Shown here in pieces: positions 34,619-43,636 of a stretch of DNA of 64,000 nt. Source of the stretch: an uncultured Mycoplasmatota bacterium. GTDB taxonomy: Bacteria; Bacillota_I; Bacilli_A; RF39; UBA660. The notes beneath the pieces are model-generated. The model saw nothing but the letters and a program-made list of their open reading frames with translations, did not search any database and was not told the origin of the DNA. The position numbers were made by a program, and so were the translations under genes. The stretch lies in assembly GCA_900550255.1 (NCBI GenBank), contig URQZ01000003.1:37713-101712 (forward strand), written 5' to 3'. Positions within the stretch are counted from its first letter, which is position 1. Each line of letters begins with the position of its first letter.

Positions 34619-36703
34619 TTATTTTTTTGCTATTTTAAATGTTACTTGATAACTATCTTCAAAATCTAATTCTTCGGTTTCAATATTAAAACCATATTTT
34701 TCAATTGTGTCTGCACATTCTCTAATTGTATTGATTGCAGTTCTTAAATTTCCAGTGACAAATTTTTCTTGCGGAACATTTATTGATTGGTTTTGGTTTA
34801 ATGATGGTCGAACATTAGGCTGTTGCACAAACTCCTGATTTGTTACTTCTGGTTGCATTTTATTTTGCATTTCTGCAGGATTTGTAAATTGTTCATCATC
34901 ATTTAATGTATATGGATTTAATTTATTTTGAAATGGATCTTCATTATCTGAATTTTCTATTTGATTATTTTGTAAATTCATATTATTACTTTCATTTATA
35001 TTAGATGTTTGTTGAACAGAATTATCCATATTATTACTAATTCCTGTATTACTAAATATATCTGGTGTAGCTATATTAGACTGTGGTTGATTTGAAGAAT
35101 TTACTGTTGATTCATTAGTTTGAGATGATGGTTGATTAATAGGATCAAAGTTAAAATTAAAAGGGTTTGCAGCTGGCTGATTTTGTTCCTCAAAATTCAT
35201 ATTTACTTCTTTATTTTCAATATCATCTACATAATTTTGGTTATTCATATTAAACATATTAAAGAACTTACCACCGCCTGATGGATTTGAATCATTACTT
35301 TCTGGTTGTTCCATCATTGGATTTATTTCTACTGGTGCTGGACTTTCTTGTTGATTATTTGAAGGTAAACTAGCTATATCAATTGGATTTTGACCTACAT
35401 TAACTTCTTCAACTGGAGTAACTGGTGAAATATTATCATCCTCTGATGGTGTTACATCTAATTGTTGACTAAAATTAAAGTTATTATTTTGAACATTAAA
35501 ACTTGAATCTTGATTTGTTTCTGGTTCAATTATAGGCTCTGATGGTATATTAAATTGATTTTCAGTATTATTTAAATTTTGTGATACATTATCTGAAATT
35601 TCAGATACATTGTTATTAGACTCTTGTTGTATTACATTTGGTACTTCTATTTGATTATTATTTAAATTTTGTTGATTTAAATTTGGCACATTTATTGTAT
35701 TATTATTAAATGTATTATTTTGGTTCTCAAATGGTATCTCTTGAGCGTTAAATGAATTTACACTTGGTATTTCATTTATATTGCTATTTTGGTTATTTAA
35801 GGTATTTTCATTATTTATATTATTATTTTGTACTTGATTGTTTAAAACATTTTCAGTGTTGAAATTATTATCTTGTACTTGATTATTTAATTCTGGTATT
35901 GAATTAATATTTTGATTTTCATTCATTATATTATTTACCTCTTTTTCTGTTATTGGTGGAATTTCCATAGTTTTTTCTAATTCATTTTCTTTAGATGATT
36001 TTTGTTCATCTAAATTGAAGTTTAATACTTCTATTTCTGAATTATTTTCATCTACCTTATTAAGAGATGGAATATTTACTTCTTGTTTTTCTTCTGAATT
36101 ATTATTTAATATTTTATTAATTTCTTCGTCTGTTTTTCTTACGGTCATTCTTTCACTAATAATTCTATTTAACATTTCAACCTGTTTGTTTTTATCTAAT
36201 TTTAACAATGATCTAGCATGTCTTTCTGAAATTTTTTCATTTAACAATGCCTCTTGAACTTCTTCATCTAAATTTAATAATCTTAGCTTATTTGCTATTG
36301 TTGATTGTGTTTTACCTAATTTTTCAGCTAAATCTGTTTGATTTATATAACCCATATCCAATATTTTTTTATATGATATTGCTTCTTCAATTGGAGTTAA
36401 ATTTTGTCTTTGAACATTTTCAATCAAAGCTACTTCTGCACTATTTTTATCATCTAAATCAGTTACAATGGCTGGAATTGTTGTTTTACCAGCTAAAATA
36501 CTAGCTTTATATCTTCTTTCTCCAGCTATTATTTCATACTTATCACTAATTTTTCTTACAACAATTGGTTGAATTACACCATGTTCCTTTATTGATTCAG
36601 CTAATTCATTTATATTTTCTTCTTTAAATTTGATTCTTGGTTGAAATCTGTTTGGTAAAACATCATCTATATTAAGAATTAAAACCTCTTTTTCCATATT
36701 CAT
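34619..36703 (-). CDS. noc: Noc-type ParB-family DNA-binding protein with giant disordered region
   Basis: 694 residues, against about 280 for typical Noc or Spo0J. The ParB N-domain has GERRYKA (about 61-67, CTP binding) and ENVQRQNLTPIEEA. The helix-turn-helix reads GKTQSTIANKLRLLNL (about 131-146), the Noc rather than Spo0J version. Residues about 205-640 are a low-complexity Asn/Gln/Ser/Pro tract, and the last about 50 (VTGNLRTAINTIRECAD onward) look folded. The N-terminal amphipathic helix of Noc is missing. Location beside rsmG matches noc. ATG 36703 fits GAGGTGA spacing. Confidence 0.85.
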   Translation of the reverse strand: MNMEKEVLILNIDDVLPNRFQPRIKFKEENINELAESIKEHGVIQPIVVRKISDKYEIIAGERRYKASILAGKTTIPAIVTDLDDKNSAEVALIENVQRQNLTPIEEAISYKKILDMGYINQTDLAEKLGKTQSTIANKLRLLNLDEEVQEALLNEKISERHARSLLKLDKNKQVEMLNRIISERMTVRKTDEEINKILNNNSEEKQEVNIPSLNKVDENNSEIEVLNFNLDEQKSSKENELEKTMEIPPITEKEVNNIMNENQNINSIPELNNQVQDNNFNTENVLNNQVQNNNINNENTLNNQNSNINEIPSVNSFNAQEIPFENQNNTFNNNTINVPNLNQQNLNNNQIEVPNVIQQESNNNVSEISDNVSQNLNNTENQFNIPSEPIIEPETNQDSSFNVQNNNFNFSQQLDVTPSEDDNISPVTPVEEVNVGQNPIDIASLPSNNQQESPAPVEINPMMEQPESNDSNPSGGGKFFNMFNMNNQNYVDDIENKEVNMNFEEQNQPAANPFNFNFDPINQPSSQTNESTVNSSNQPQSNIATPDIFSNTGISNNMDNSVQQTSNINESNNMNLQNNQIENSDNEDPFQNKLNPYTLNDDEQFTNPAEMQNKMQPEVTNQEFVQQPNVRPSLNQNQSINVPQEKFVTGNLRTAINTIRECADTIEKYGFNIETEELDFEDSYQVTFKIAKK

Positions 36704-36743
36704 AATATTCACCTCTTTATTCTTCTTCTATATGATACTATAG

Positions 36744-36777
36744 TTTGGGAAATATTACAAGATTTTTTTGGGAAATA
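36744..36777 (-). promoter_or_regulatory. Direct repeats TATTTCCCAAA upstream of noc
   Basis: Two identical 11-mers (36744-36754 and 36767-36777) in the same orientation, 23 bp apart. Each contains ATTTCCC, half of the Noc-binding palindrome ATTTCCCGGGAAAT. A possible autoregulatory operator. Confidence 0.5.
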
Positions 36778-36785
36778 CTTAAAAT

Positions 36786-36815
36786 AAAAAAAGAAACTAT
36801 AATTTTTGTTTCTTT
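36786..36815 (-). terminator. Terminator of rsmG
   Basis: Eight-pair stem AAAGAAAC / GTTTCTTT with a ten-base loop, then TTTTTTTA on the minus strand. It overlaps the rsmG stop. Confidence 0.75.
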
Positions 36816-37501
36816 ATTTCACTATATTTTCTAGGATATTTTTTAGGACAAGATTTTATTTTTTTGATTTTAATTAAAGTTCTATTACTATTTTCAAGTG
36901 GTAATTTAAATTCTTCTATTTTTTCAATCTTACTATTTAATATTTCTAAAGCTTTATTACTTTCCTTTATTTCAACTTCTAAATTTCCTTTCATAGCTAT
37001 AAAATAATAATTATTTTTTAACATAGGTAGTCCATATTCTAATAAAATACTTAAATGTGCTACAGCACGTGCTGTTACTATTTCATATTTTTCAATATTT
37101 TTCTTTGCATATTCTTCTACTCTTGTATGAATTGCTTCTATATTTTTTAAATCTAATTCTTCTATAACTTTATTTAAAAATATTATTCTTTTATTTAATG
37201 AATCAACTAATGTTATCTTTAAATTAGGATATAAGATTTTTAACACAATACCTGGAAAACCTGCTCCACTTCCTATATCACATAAAGTTTTATACTCATT
37301 TAAATTTATTATTTTTGCTATGGTTGCACTATCATAAAAATGTTTTAAATACACATCTTCTTTTTTTGTAATGGAAGTTAGGTTTATTTTTTGATTCCAT
37401 TCTATTAATAACTCATAATATCTATTTAATTGGTCTAATTTTTCTTGTGTTATGTCTATATTAAGTTCTTTTAATTTAGTTACTAATTCTTTTTCTGTCA
37501 T
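36797..37501 (-). CDS. rsmG: 16S rRNA (guanine527-N7)-methyltransferase
   Basis: 234 residues. The motif INLTSITKKEDVYLKHFYDS is the RsmG signature, and the SAM-binding loop is LCDIGSGAGFPGI (about 88-100). TARAVAHLSILLEY is also conserved. It methylates G527 of 16S rRNA and uses SAM. The start overlaps the mnmG end by 26 bp. mnmG-rsmG-noc is the conserved Bacilli order. Confidence 0.96.
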   Translation of the reverse strand: MTEKELVTKLKELNIDITQEKLDQLNRYYELLIEWNQKINLTSITKKEDVYLKHFYDSATIAKIINLNEYKTLCDIGSGAGFPGIVLKILYPNLKITLVDSLNKRIIFLNKVIEELDLKNIEAIHTRVEEYAKKNIEKYEIVTARAVAHLSILLEYGLPMLKNNYYFIAMKGNLEVEIKESNKALEILNSKIEKIEEFKLPLENSNRTLIKIKKIKSCPKKYPRKYSEIKKQKL

Positions 37502-39365
37502 TATAATATTCTTTCTTTAAATAAACCATCATTATAGATATATCAGCAGGATTAACACCGCTTATTCTAATTGCTTGTCCTATAGAAGTAGGCTTTACTT
37601 CCTTTAATTTTTGACGAGCTTCACTTGCTATATTTTTGATTTTATCATAATCTATATCTTCAGGAATCTTTTTTTCTTCCAATTCTAACATTTTTTTTGC
37701 TTCTCTATTTGCTTTTTCTATATATCCTTCATATTTTATTATAATTTCTACTTGTTCTAATTCTTCTTTTGTATATTTTTTTAATTCAATAAATTCTTTA
37801 ATATTATTTATTTTTATTTCTGGTCTTTTTAGTAATTGAAATAAACTAATTCCATCTTTAATAGGTGTACTATTATTTTTAACAAGATAATCATTAATTT
37901 CTTTTTTAGGAGTTATTTTATTATTTTTAAGTAATTCAATAATCTCATTAATGTTATTTTCTTTTTGAATTAATTTATCATATTTTTCTTTGCTTATTAA
38001 TCCTACTTCATATCCATATTTTCTAAGTCTTAAATCAGCATTATCGTGTCTTAAAAGTAATCTATACTCTGCTCTTGAAGTTAATAAACGATATGGATCT
38101 CTAATCCCTTTTGTAATTAAATCATCTATTAAAACACCAATGTATGCTTCATTTCTTTTTAAAATTAATGGTTCTTTATTTTCTAATTTTAATGCTGCAT
38201 TTATTCCTGCTATTAAACCCTGACATGCAGCTTCTTCATATCCACTTGTTCCGTTTATTTGACCAGCTGTATACAAATTTTCAATAATTCTTGTTTCTAG
38301 TGATTGTTTTAATTGATTTGGATAAATAGCATCATATTCAATAGCATATGCATATTTTAAGATTTTAGCATTTTCTAATCCTTCTAAACTGTGAACCATT
38401 TGTTCTTGAATATCATAAGGCATACTTGTTGAAAATCCTTGTAAATACATATCATCATAATAAATACTTTCTGGCTCTAAAAATAACTGATGACGTTCTT
38501 TATCACTAAATCTAACTATTTTATCTTCAATTGATGGACAATATCTAGGACCAATACCTTCTATATCATCAAGTCCTCCATACATACTCGATTTAGATAA
38601 ATTTTGTTTTATAATTTCATGTGTCTTTTTATTAGTATAAATTAAATGACATGGAATTTGGTTATTAACATCATAAATTGGTTCATTGTCAAAACTAAAA
38701 GTTAATGGTTCCTTATCACCATTTTCTACTCTTAATTTTTCAAAATTTATTGTACTTTTTTCAAGTCGAGGAGGTGTTCCTGTTTTTAACCTTTTAATTT
38801 TAAAGCCTAACTTTTTTAAATTTTCACTTAAATAATTACTTGGTTTTTCACCATGTGGACCTTCACGTCTACGAGTATCACCAACTAAAATATCTGCTTT
38901 TAAATATGTACCTGTTGTTAATATAACAGCTTTCGCAAAAATAGTTGTTCCATCTTCCAAAATAATTCCTTTGATTTTATTATCTTCAACAATTAAATTT
39001 TCAACAATTGCTTCTTTTATTGTTAAATTTGGAGTATTATTTAGAGTTTTTAACATATTTTTTGGATAAGTAATTTTATCTGCTTGAGCTCTTAAAGCTT
39101 GAATTGCTGGACCTTTTTTATTATTTAGCATCTTAATTTGTAGTAGTGATTTATCTGCATTTTTTCCCATTTCTCCACCTAAGGCATCAATTTCTCTTAC
39201 TACAATTCCTTTAGCTGATCCTCCAATTGATGGATTACATGGCATATCAGCTATATTTTTAATATTTCCCGTTACTAATAAAGTTTTATGATTTTTTCTA
39301 GCAGCTGCAAGAGAGGCTTCACATCCAGCATGTCCACCTCCAACAACAATTATTTCATATTCCAA
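37476..39365 (-). CDS. mnmG: tRNA uridine-5-carboxymethylaminomethyl modification enzyme MnmG (GidA)
   Basis: 629 residues, full length. The FAD motif is VVGGGHAGCEASLAAA. Further conserved blocks are MPCNPSIGGSAKGIVVREIDALGGEM, the GidA signature around GPRYCPSIEDK and YTAGQINGTSGYEEAACQG. With MnmE it installs the cmnm5U34 modification in tRNA wobble positions. It has its own promoter (39391-39419). rsmG and probably noc follow on the same strand. Confidence 0.97.
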   Translation of the reverse strand: MEYEIIVVGGGHAGCEASLAAARKNHKTLLVTGNIKNIADMPCNPSIGGSAKGIVVREIDALGGEMGKNADKSLLQIKMLNNKKGPAIQALRAQADKITYPKNMLKTLNNTPNLTIKEAIVENLIVEDNKIKGIILEDGTTIFAKAVILTTGTYLKADILVGDTRRREGPHGEKPSNYLSENLKKLGFKIKRLKTGTPPRLEKSTINFEKLRVENGDKEPLTFSFDNEPIYDVNNQIPCHLIYTNKKTHEIIKQNLSKSSMYGGLDDIEGIGPRYCPSIEDKIVRFSDKERHQLFLEPESIYYDDMYLQGFSTSMPYDIQEQMVHSLEGLENAKILKYAYAIEYDAIYPNQLKQSLETRIIENLYTAGQINGTSGYEEAACQGLIAGINAALKLENKEPLILKRNEAYIGVLIDDLITKGIRDPYRLLTSRAEYRLLLRHDNADLRLRKYGYEVGLISKEKYDKLIQKENNINEIIELLKNNKITPKKEINDYLVKNNSTPIKDGISLFQLLKRPEIKINNIKEFIELKKYTKEELEQVEIIIKYEGYIEKANREAKKMLELEEKKIPEDIDYDKIKNIASEARQKLKEVKPTSIGQAIRISGVNPADISIMMVYLKKEYYNDRKRISN

Positions 39366-39390
39366 AATATCACTTCCTTAAACTCAATAT

Positions 39391-39419
39391 ATTATACTAT
39401 TTATTAAAATATAAAACAA
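39391..39419 (-). promoter_or_regulatory. Promoter of mnmG-rsmG
   Basis: -35 TTGTTT (39414-39419), 17-bp spacer, -10 TATAAT (39391-39396), 26 bp upstream of the start. Confidence 0.6.
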
Positions 39420-39476
39420 TATGATTTCATTTTTTTATTTCTTCTTTCATATAATAAAACAAAAAGGAGAATTTTT

Positions 39477-39767
39477 ATGAAAAATAAAATTAATGCTTTG
39501 TTACTTTCAGATTTAAAAATTATTATTCCAAATGAGCAACCAAGATATCTTATAGAAAAAAACGATAATGGTAATTATATAATAAAACCAATTCCTATTA
39601 TTTATAAAGGTAATATTAGAAATATTCTTGATAGTTTGGCATATGATTTTGATTCTTTAAAAGCAAATAATCAAATTTTATACAACGATCATATTAAAAC
39701 TTTCATTTTAAATAATGAAAATAATTATAAACTTGATACAAAAATTTATAAATTAAAAAGAAAGTAA
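39477..39767 (+). CDS. Unknown 96-residue protein
   Basis: Not recognised. A small cytosolic protein, Lys/Asn/Ile-rich, with a central NGNYIIKPIPIIYKGNI and no signal or membrane segment. A strong AAAAAGGAGAATTTTT Shine-Dalgarno region and TATAAT at 39450-39455 make it a credible gene. It sits alone on the plus strand between mnmG and mnmE, which usually adjoin, and its stop lies in the shared hairpin that ends mnmE. Confidence 0.65.
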   Translation: MKNKINALLLSDLKIIIPNEQPRYLIEKNDNGNYIIKPIPIIYKGNIRNILDSLAYDFDSLKANNQILYNDHIKTFILNNENNYKLDTKIYKLKRK

Positions 39768-39778
39768 AAATTACTTTC
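39755..39778 (-). terminator. Terminator of mnmE
   Basis: Eight-pair stem GAAAGTAA / TTACTTTC with a three-base loop and five T on the minus strand. Its arms contain the stops of both convergent genes. Confidence 0.7.
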
Positions 39779-41117
39779 CTAAACAAAATTGAGTAAATAA
39801 TTGATCTATTAATTCATCTTCATAATGTTCACCTATTATTTTTCCTAATATTTCCCATACATTTCTCAAATCTATTTCAATAATACTTATTGGTATATTC
39901 ATATTGATACTATTTTCAATTTCTTCTATTTTTTCTTTTACTTGTTTTAATAAAGCAATACTTCTAGCATTTGTTAAATAAGTCATGTCACTTTGTTCTA
40001 TTTTATCAAGTTCAAACAATTTGATAATTCTTTCTTTCAATTCTTTTATACCTATATTATTTATAGTACTCATTCTAATATAATTTTCATCTTTTAAATC
40101 TATTTTTGTTTCTAAATCCGTTTTATTTACAATAATTATATGTTTTTTATTTTGAATTGTTTCTAACAATTCTTTTTCTTCGTTATTTAATAAAGTATTA
40201 TTATCTAATAAAAATAAAATTAAATCTGCTCTATCTATTAAATTTTTACTTTTATCTACCCCTATTTGCTCTACTTTATCAGTTGTTTTTCTAATTCCAG
40301 CTGTATCTATTATGTTTAAAATAAAACCATTTAAATTAATTTTTCCCTCAACTATATCTCTTGTTGTTCCAGCTATATCAGTTACAATAGCTTTATCTTC
40401 ATCTAATAATTTATTCAAAAGACTACTTTTTCCTACATTTGGTTTTCCTATAATGGCTACATCTATTCCTTCTTTTATTATCTTACTATTTTTACTATCA
40501 TTTAATATTTGATTAACCTTTTGTTTTATTTTAATTATTTCTTTTTCTAATTTTTGATTTGTTACTTCTTCAATATCTTCATACTCTGGATAATCAATAT
40601 TAACAGCTATATTAGCTAATATTTCAAGTAAATCTTGTCTTAAATTTCTTATTAAATTTGAGGTGCTACCATTTAATTGATTTATTGCTAATTTAAGTGA
40701 ATTTTCTGTTTTAGAATTAATTATATCCATAACACTTTCTGCTTCTAATAAATCTATTCTACCATTTAAAAAAGCTCTTTTTGTAAATTCCCCAGGTTCA
40801 GCTAATCTACACCCATTTAATAATAATAATTCTAATATTTTATTTGTTGTTGCTATTCCACCATGACAGTTAATTTCAACTACATCTTCAGTTGTAAATG
40901 ATCTTGGTGCTTTCATAATAGATATTAAAACTTCATCTATTATTTCATCATTATTTACAACATGATTATAATTAATTGTATGACTATTTAATTTGTTTAA
41001 ATTTTTATTTTTAACTATTTTATTGACTATTTCTATACTTTCTTTACCACTCAATCTTATTATAGATATTGCACCTATTCCTTGAGATGTCGATATTGCT
41101 ACAATTGTGTCTTCCAT
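39771..41117 (-). CDS. mnmE: tRNA modification GTPase MnmE (TrmE)
   Basis: 448 residues. The N-terminal formyl-folate-binding domain includes GAISIIRLSG, then APRSFTTEDVVEINCHGG. The G domain has IIGKPNVGKSSLLN, DIAGTTRD, DTAGIR and NKTD, and the C-terminus is FCLGK with the conserved Cys. It works with MnmG on U34 of tRNA. It directly follows the HD protein gene (one base gap). The usual jag-mnmE neighbourhood is interrupted by that HD gene. Confidence 0.97.
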   Translation of the reverse strand: MEDTIVAISTSQGIGAISIIRLSGKESIEIVNKIVKNKNLNKLNSHTINYNHVVNNDEIIDEVLISIMKAPRSFTTEDVVEINCHGGIATTNKILELLLLNGCRLAEPGEFTKRAFLNGRIDLLEAESVMDIINSKTENSLKLAINQLNGSTSNLIRNLRQDLLEILANIAVNIDYPEYEDIEEVTNQKLEKEIIKIKQKVNQILNDSKNSKIIKEGIDVAIIGKPNVGKSSLLNKLLDEDKAIVTDIAGTTRDIVEGKINLNGFILNIIDTAGIRKTTDKVEQIGVDKSKNLIDRADLILFLLDNNTLLNNEEKELLETIQNKKHIIIVNKTDLETKIDLKDENYIRMSTINNIGIKELKERIIKLFELDKIEQSDMTYLTNARSIALLKQVKEKIEEIENSINMNIPISIIEIDLRNVWEILGKIIGEHYEDELIDQLFTQFCLGK

Positions 41118-41118
41118 T

Positions 41119-41613
41119 TTATACCCCCTTTTTTATTCCTAATAACATTGGAATTTTTGTTGGTTCTTTTATTACTTCTAAAGAAACATATTTATCACAT
41201 AAATTAACAATCCAAGATTCTGCATAACGAGGTGGAATTTTATTTAATGGGAACATATGTCTTTCAATGATATTAGCAACTTTTTTATTTATTAAATGTG
41301 GAAAAATATTTTTGCTATTTTCTAATGCTTCCCTTGCATGAACAAATCCATGTTTTTTTAACAATGGAACTTTTTCTATATTTTCTTGCCATGGTTTGTA
41401 ATAAAAATCATGAAGTAAACCACCTATCGCAGCACTTTTATAATCATATCCTAGTCTTTTTGCAACTATATATGCATATTTTGATACTGCTAGTGAATGT
41501 TCATAAACAGAAATATTTCCATGATGTTTATATTGTTTTCTTTTTTGAAATTCATCATTTTCTAAAATTTCATATATTATACTGTAATATTCTTCTTTTT
41601 CTTCTAAAGTCAT
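41119..41613 (-). CDS. HD-domain hydrolase
   Basis: 164 residues. Metal ligands H39, H68-D69, H92, H119 and D140 are visible in the order of HD-domain phosphohydrolases (VYEHSLAV, GGLLHDFYY, HGFVHA, IERHMFP, NLCDKY). The substrate is unknown. Candidates include nucleotides or cyclic nucleotides. It is inserted between jag and mnmE, immediately upstream of mnmE, suggesting shared transcription with tRNA modification genes. Confidence 0.85.
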   Translation of the reverse strand: MTLEEKEEYYSIIYEILENDEFQKRKQYKHHGNISVYEHSLAVSKYAYIVAKRLGYDYKSAAIGGLLHDFYYKPWQENIEKVPLLKKHGFVHAREALENSKNIFPHLINKKVANIIERHMFPLNKIPPRYAESWIVNLCDKYVSLEVIKEPTKIPMLLGIKKGV

Positions 41614-41666
41614 TTAATCACCTGTTTAAAGTTTATCTTTATTTTTTTTATTCGTCAACTAAATTT

Positions 41667-41690
41667 AAAAAAAATACACAAATGTGTATT
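41667..41690 (-). terminator. Terminator of the yidC-jag operon
   Basis: Eight-pair stem AATACACA / TGTGTATT with a two-base loop, then eight T on the minus strand, after jag. Confidence 0.85.
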
Positions 41691-42300
41691 AATTTTCTTT
41701 ATATTTTATTGTTACTCTTCTATCTCTTCCTTCTCCAATACTTTCAGTAGTTAAATTTTTATATTCACTAACTAAATTATGAACAAAACGTCTTTCATAA
41801 GAATTCATTGGGTCTAGTGCAGCTGTTATTTTAGTACTTTGTACTTCTTTAATAATCTTTTTTACTTGATATTCAATATTTTTTAGTTTTTTTACTTTAT
41901 AATTTGCAACATCAACATTTATTTTTAAACTTAAACCAATTTTATTTTTAATTGATTGTTTTAGTAATAATTGAATTGAATTTAATGTTCTTCCTTCTTT
42001 TCCTATTAATATGGCATTTTGATCTGAGACAAGAGTTACTTTAAAAATATCTTCACTTTCTAATATTTCTGATTCTATATTTATTTTCATACATCTAGAT
42101 AAGTTTTGAATGTATTCACTTATATATTCTATTATTTCTTTTTTAGTAACTACGGAAACAATATATTTAGAACTTTTAAATAATTTTCCTTCAATGAACT
42201 CTGATTTTAAAAATAAATCATTTTGATTACAATTTAATTCTTTTAATATTTTTTTTAAAATTTCTTCCTTATTTTTTCCTTCATACTTTTTTAATTCCAT
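41689..42300 (-). CDS. khpB: RNA-binding protein Jag/KhpB (SpoIIIJ-associated)
   Basis: 203 residues: Jag-N domain (MELKKYEGKNKEEILKKIL), KH domain with AILIGKEGRTLNSIQLL (about 95-111), and R3H domain with SYERRFVHNLV (about 165-175). It binds RNA with KhpA and affects elongation and division in Gram-positives. A TTG at 42324 gives a longer frame, but ATG 42300 lies one base after the yidC stop and is preceded by a GAGAGAAAA ribosome site. It follows yidC as in Bacillus (spoIIIJ-jag). Confidence 0.94.
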   Translation of the reverse strand: MELKKYEGKNKEEILKKILKELNCNQNDLFLKSEFIEGKLFKSSKYIVSVVTKKEIIEYISEYIQNLSRCMKINIESEILESEDIFKVTLVSDQNAILIGKEGRTLNSIQLLLKQSIKNKIGLSLKINVDVANYKVKKLKNIEYQVKKIIKEVQSTKITAALDPMNSYERRFVHNLVSEYKNLTTESIGEGRDRRVTIKYKEN

Positions 42301-42301
42301 A

Positions 42302-43249
42302 TTATTTTCTCTCTTTCTTAACAATTAAATTTTGTACAATTGTAAAGACATTAGAAGTAATCCAATAAATAGCTATACCTGATGATATTGAAAAGGACAC
42401 AAATGTCATAAATACGACCATAAAGTTTGACATTGTTTTCATTGATTTTTCTTGTTCTTTACTCATAGATGCTCCACTATTTAATTTAAATGAGAAATAT
42501 GTAGCAAAGAAGATTAATACAATAAATATTAAATAATAATATTTTCCTTGTGAGAAAACAGCAACTGCTGGACTTGTTCCTAATTGGAATCCTAAAAAGT
42601 TTTCTTCAAATAAAGCTGGTATTCTACTAATTGCTTCATAAAATGCAAAGAAAAGTGGTAATTGAATTAGTGAAAATAAACATCCTGACATTGGATTTAT
42701 ATTATATTTTTTATAAATCATTAACATTTCTTGTGATTTTTTCATCATAGATTCTTGATCAGTTTTATCTTTATATTTTTTTTCTAATTTATCTAACTCT
42801 GGTTTTGCTTTTTTTAACATTTCAGATTGCATTGCTGCTTTTTTTGTAAATGGATATACAACACCTCTTATTATTAATGTTGCAAGTATTAACCCTAATC
42901 CATAATTTTTAACTAAATTACCTAGTTTTATTATAAACCAAGCTAATGGTTTTACGAATACAGTTGTCCATATTCCTTCATATTTTCCTTGGCTTACTTT
43001 TAAATTTTCACATGTTGGTAAATCATTTATATTTATCTTATCTTGTTTTTTTGCTTTTTTATTATAATCATCATAAATTGATAATAATTTTTTATCAGTA
43101 GGCTTACATAATATATTTTTAACAACATTTTGACCATTTGCTTCATTTTTAATTACTTTATTTTTATCGTTATTAATATATTTTGTACATCCTGTTAAGG
43201 AAAAAACAACTAATAACATACACATAAGTTTAAATATTTTTTTCTTCAT
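42302..43249 (-). CDS. yidC: Membrane protein insertase YidC (SpoIIIJ-type lipoprotein)
   Basis: 315 residues. The signal peptide ends in lipobox SLTGC (Cys21), and five membrane segments follow. The YidC core includes RGVVYPFTKKAAMQSEMLKK with the groove Arg, and NPMSGCLFSLIQLPLFFAFYEAI. It inserts membrane proteins alone or with Sec. In Bacillus the paralogue SpoIIIJ is required for forespore development. The C-terminus is short and basic (IVKKERK). rnpA lies two bases upstream. Confidence 0.96.
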   Translation of the reverse strand: MKKKIFKLMCMLLVVFSLTGCTKYINNDKNKVIKNEANGQNVVKNILCKPTDKKLLSIYDDYNKKAKKQDKININDLPTCENLKVSQGKYEGIWTTVFVKPLAWFIIKLGNLVKNYGLGLILATLIIRGVVYPFTKKAAMQSEMLKKAKPELDKLEKKYKDKTDQESMMKKSQEMLMIYKKYNINPMSGCLFSLIQLPLFFAFYEAISRIPALFEENFLGFQLGTSPAVAVFSQGKYYYLIFIVLIFFATYFSFKLNSGASMSKEQEKSMKTMSNFMVVFMTFVSFSISSGIAIYWITSNVFTIVQNLIVKKERK

Positions 43250-43250
43250 T

Positions 43251-43589
43251 TTATTTCTCCTTTTTTATTAATTTTTGTTTTTCTACAATTTCAAATAATT
43301 GATTTGTAATTTCTTGATAAGTTTTATTTAAAATACTTTTCCTTACTATTATAATACAATTAAAATTATTTTGATAGTCATTTTTATCAATTATACTTCT
43401 TAATTGTCTTTTAATTTTATTTCTAGTCACTGCCGTTCCTATTTTTTTTCCAACGGAAAAGCCAAAATGATAAATATCATTAGTATTTTTTTCCACATAA
43501 ACTATAAAATCTTTATATTTATATCCTCTATTTTCTTTAATAATTTTATTAAAATCTTTATTTTCCTTCAATATATTTCTTTTTTTCAT
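43251..43589 (-). CDS. rnpA: Ribonuclease P protein component
   Basis: 112 residues. The RNase P protein signature is AVTRNKIKRQLRSII (about 54-68), preceded by FGFSVGKKIG. It pairs with the M1 RNA to mature the 5' ends of tRNAs. The C-terminus is Lys-rich. GGTGATAAG precedes ATG 43589. It is separated from rpmH by an intercistronic terminator hairpin (43610-43635). Confidence 0.95.
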   Translation of the reverse strand: MKKRNILKENKDFNKIIKENRGYKYKDFIVYVEKNTNDIYHFGFSVGKKIGTAVTRNKIKRQLRSIIDKNDYQNNFNCIIIVRKSILNKTYQEITNQLFEIVEKQKLIKKEK

Positions 43590-43609
43590 CTTATCACCTA
43601 CTCTATAGT

Positions 43610-43635
43610 AAAAAAACCACTATAATAAAGTGGTT
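43610..43635 (-). terminator. Intercistronic terminator between rpmH and rnpA
   Basis: Seven-pair stem AACCACT / AGTGGTT with a seven-base loop, then seven T on the minus strand. Probably attenuates transcription so that rpmH exceeds rnpA. Confidence 0.75.
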
Positions 43636-43636
43636 A

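Noticed and set aside
34619..36703. Frameshifted or fused gene explaining the Noc length
   Set aside because: The frame is open throughout, the composition changes gradually, and no second recognisable domain family appears before the C-terminal 50 residues.
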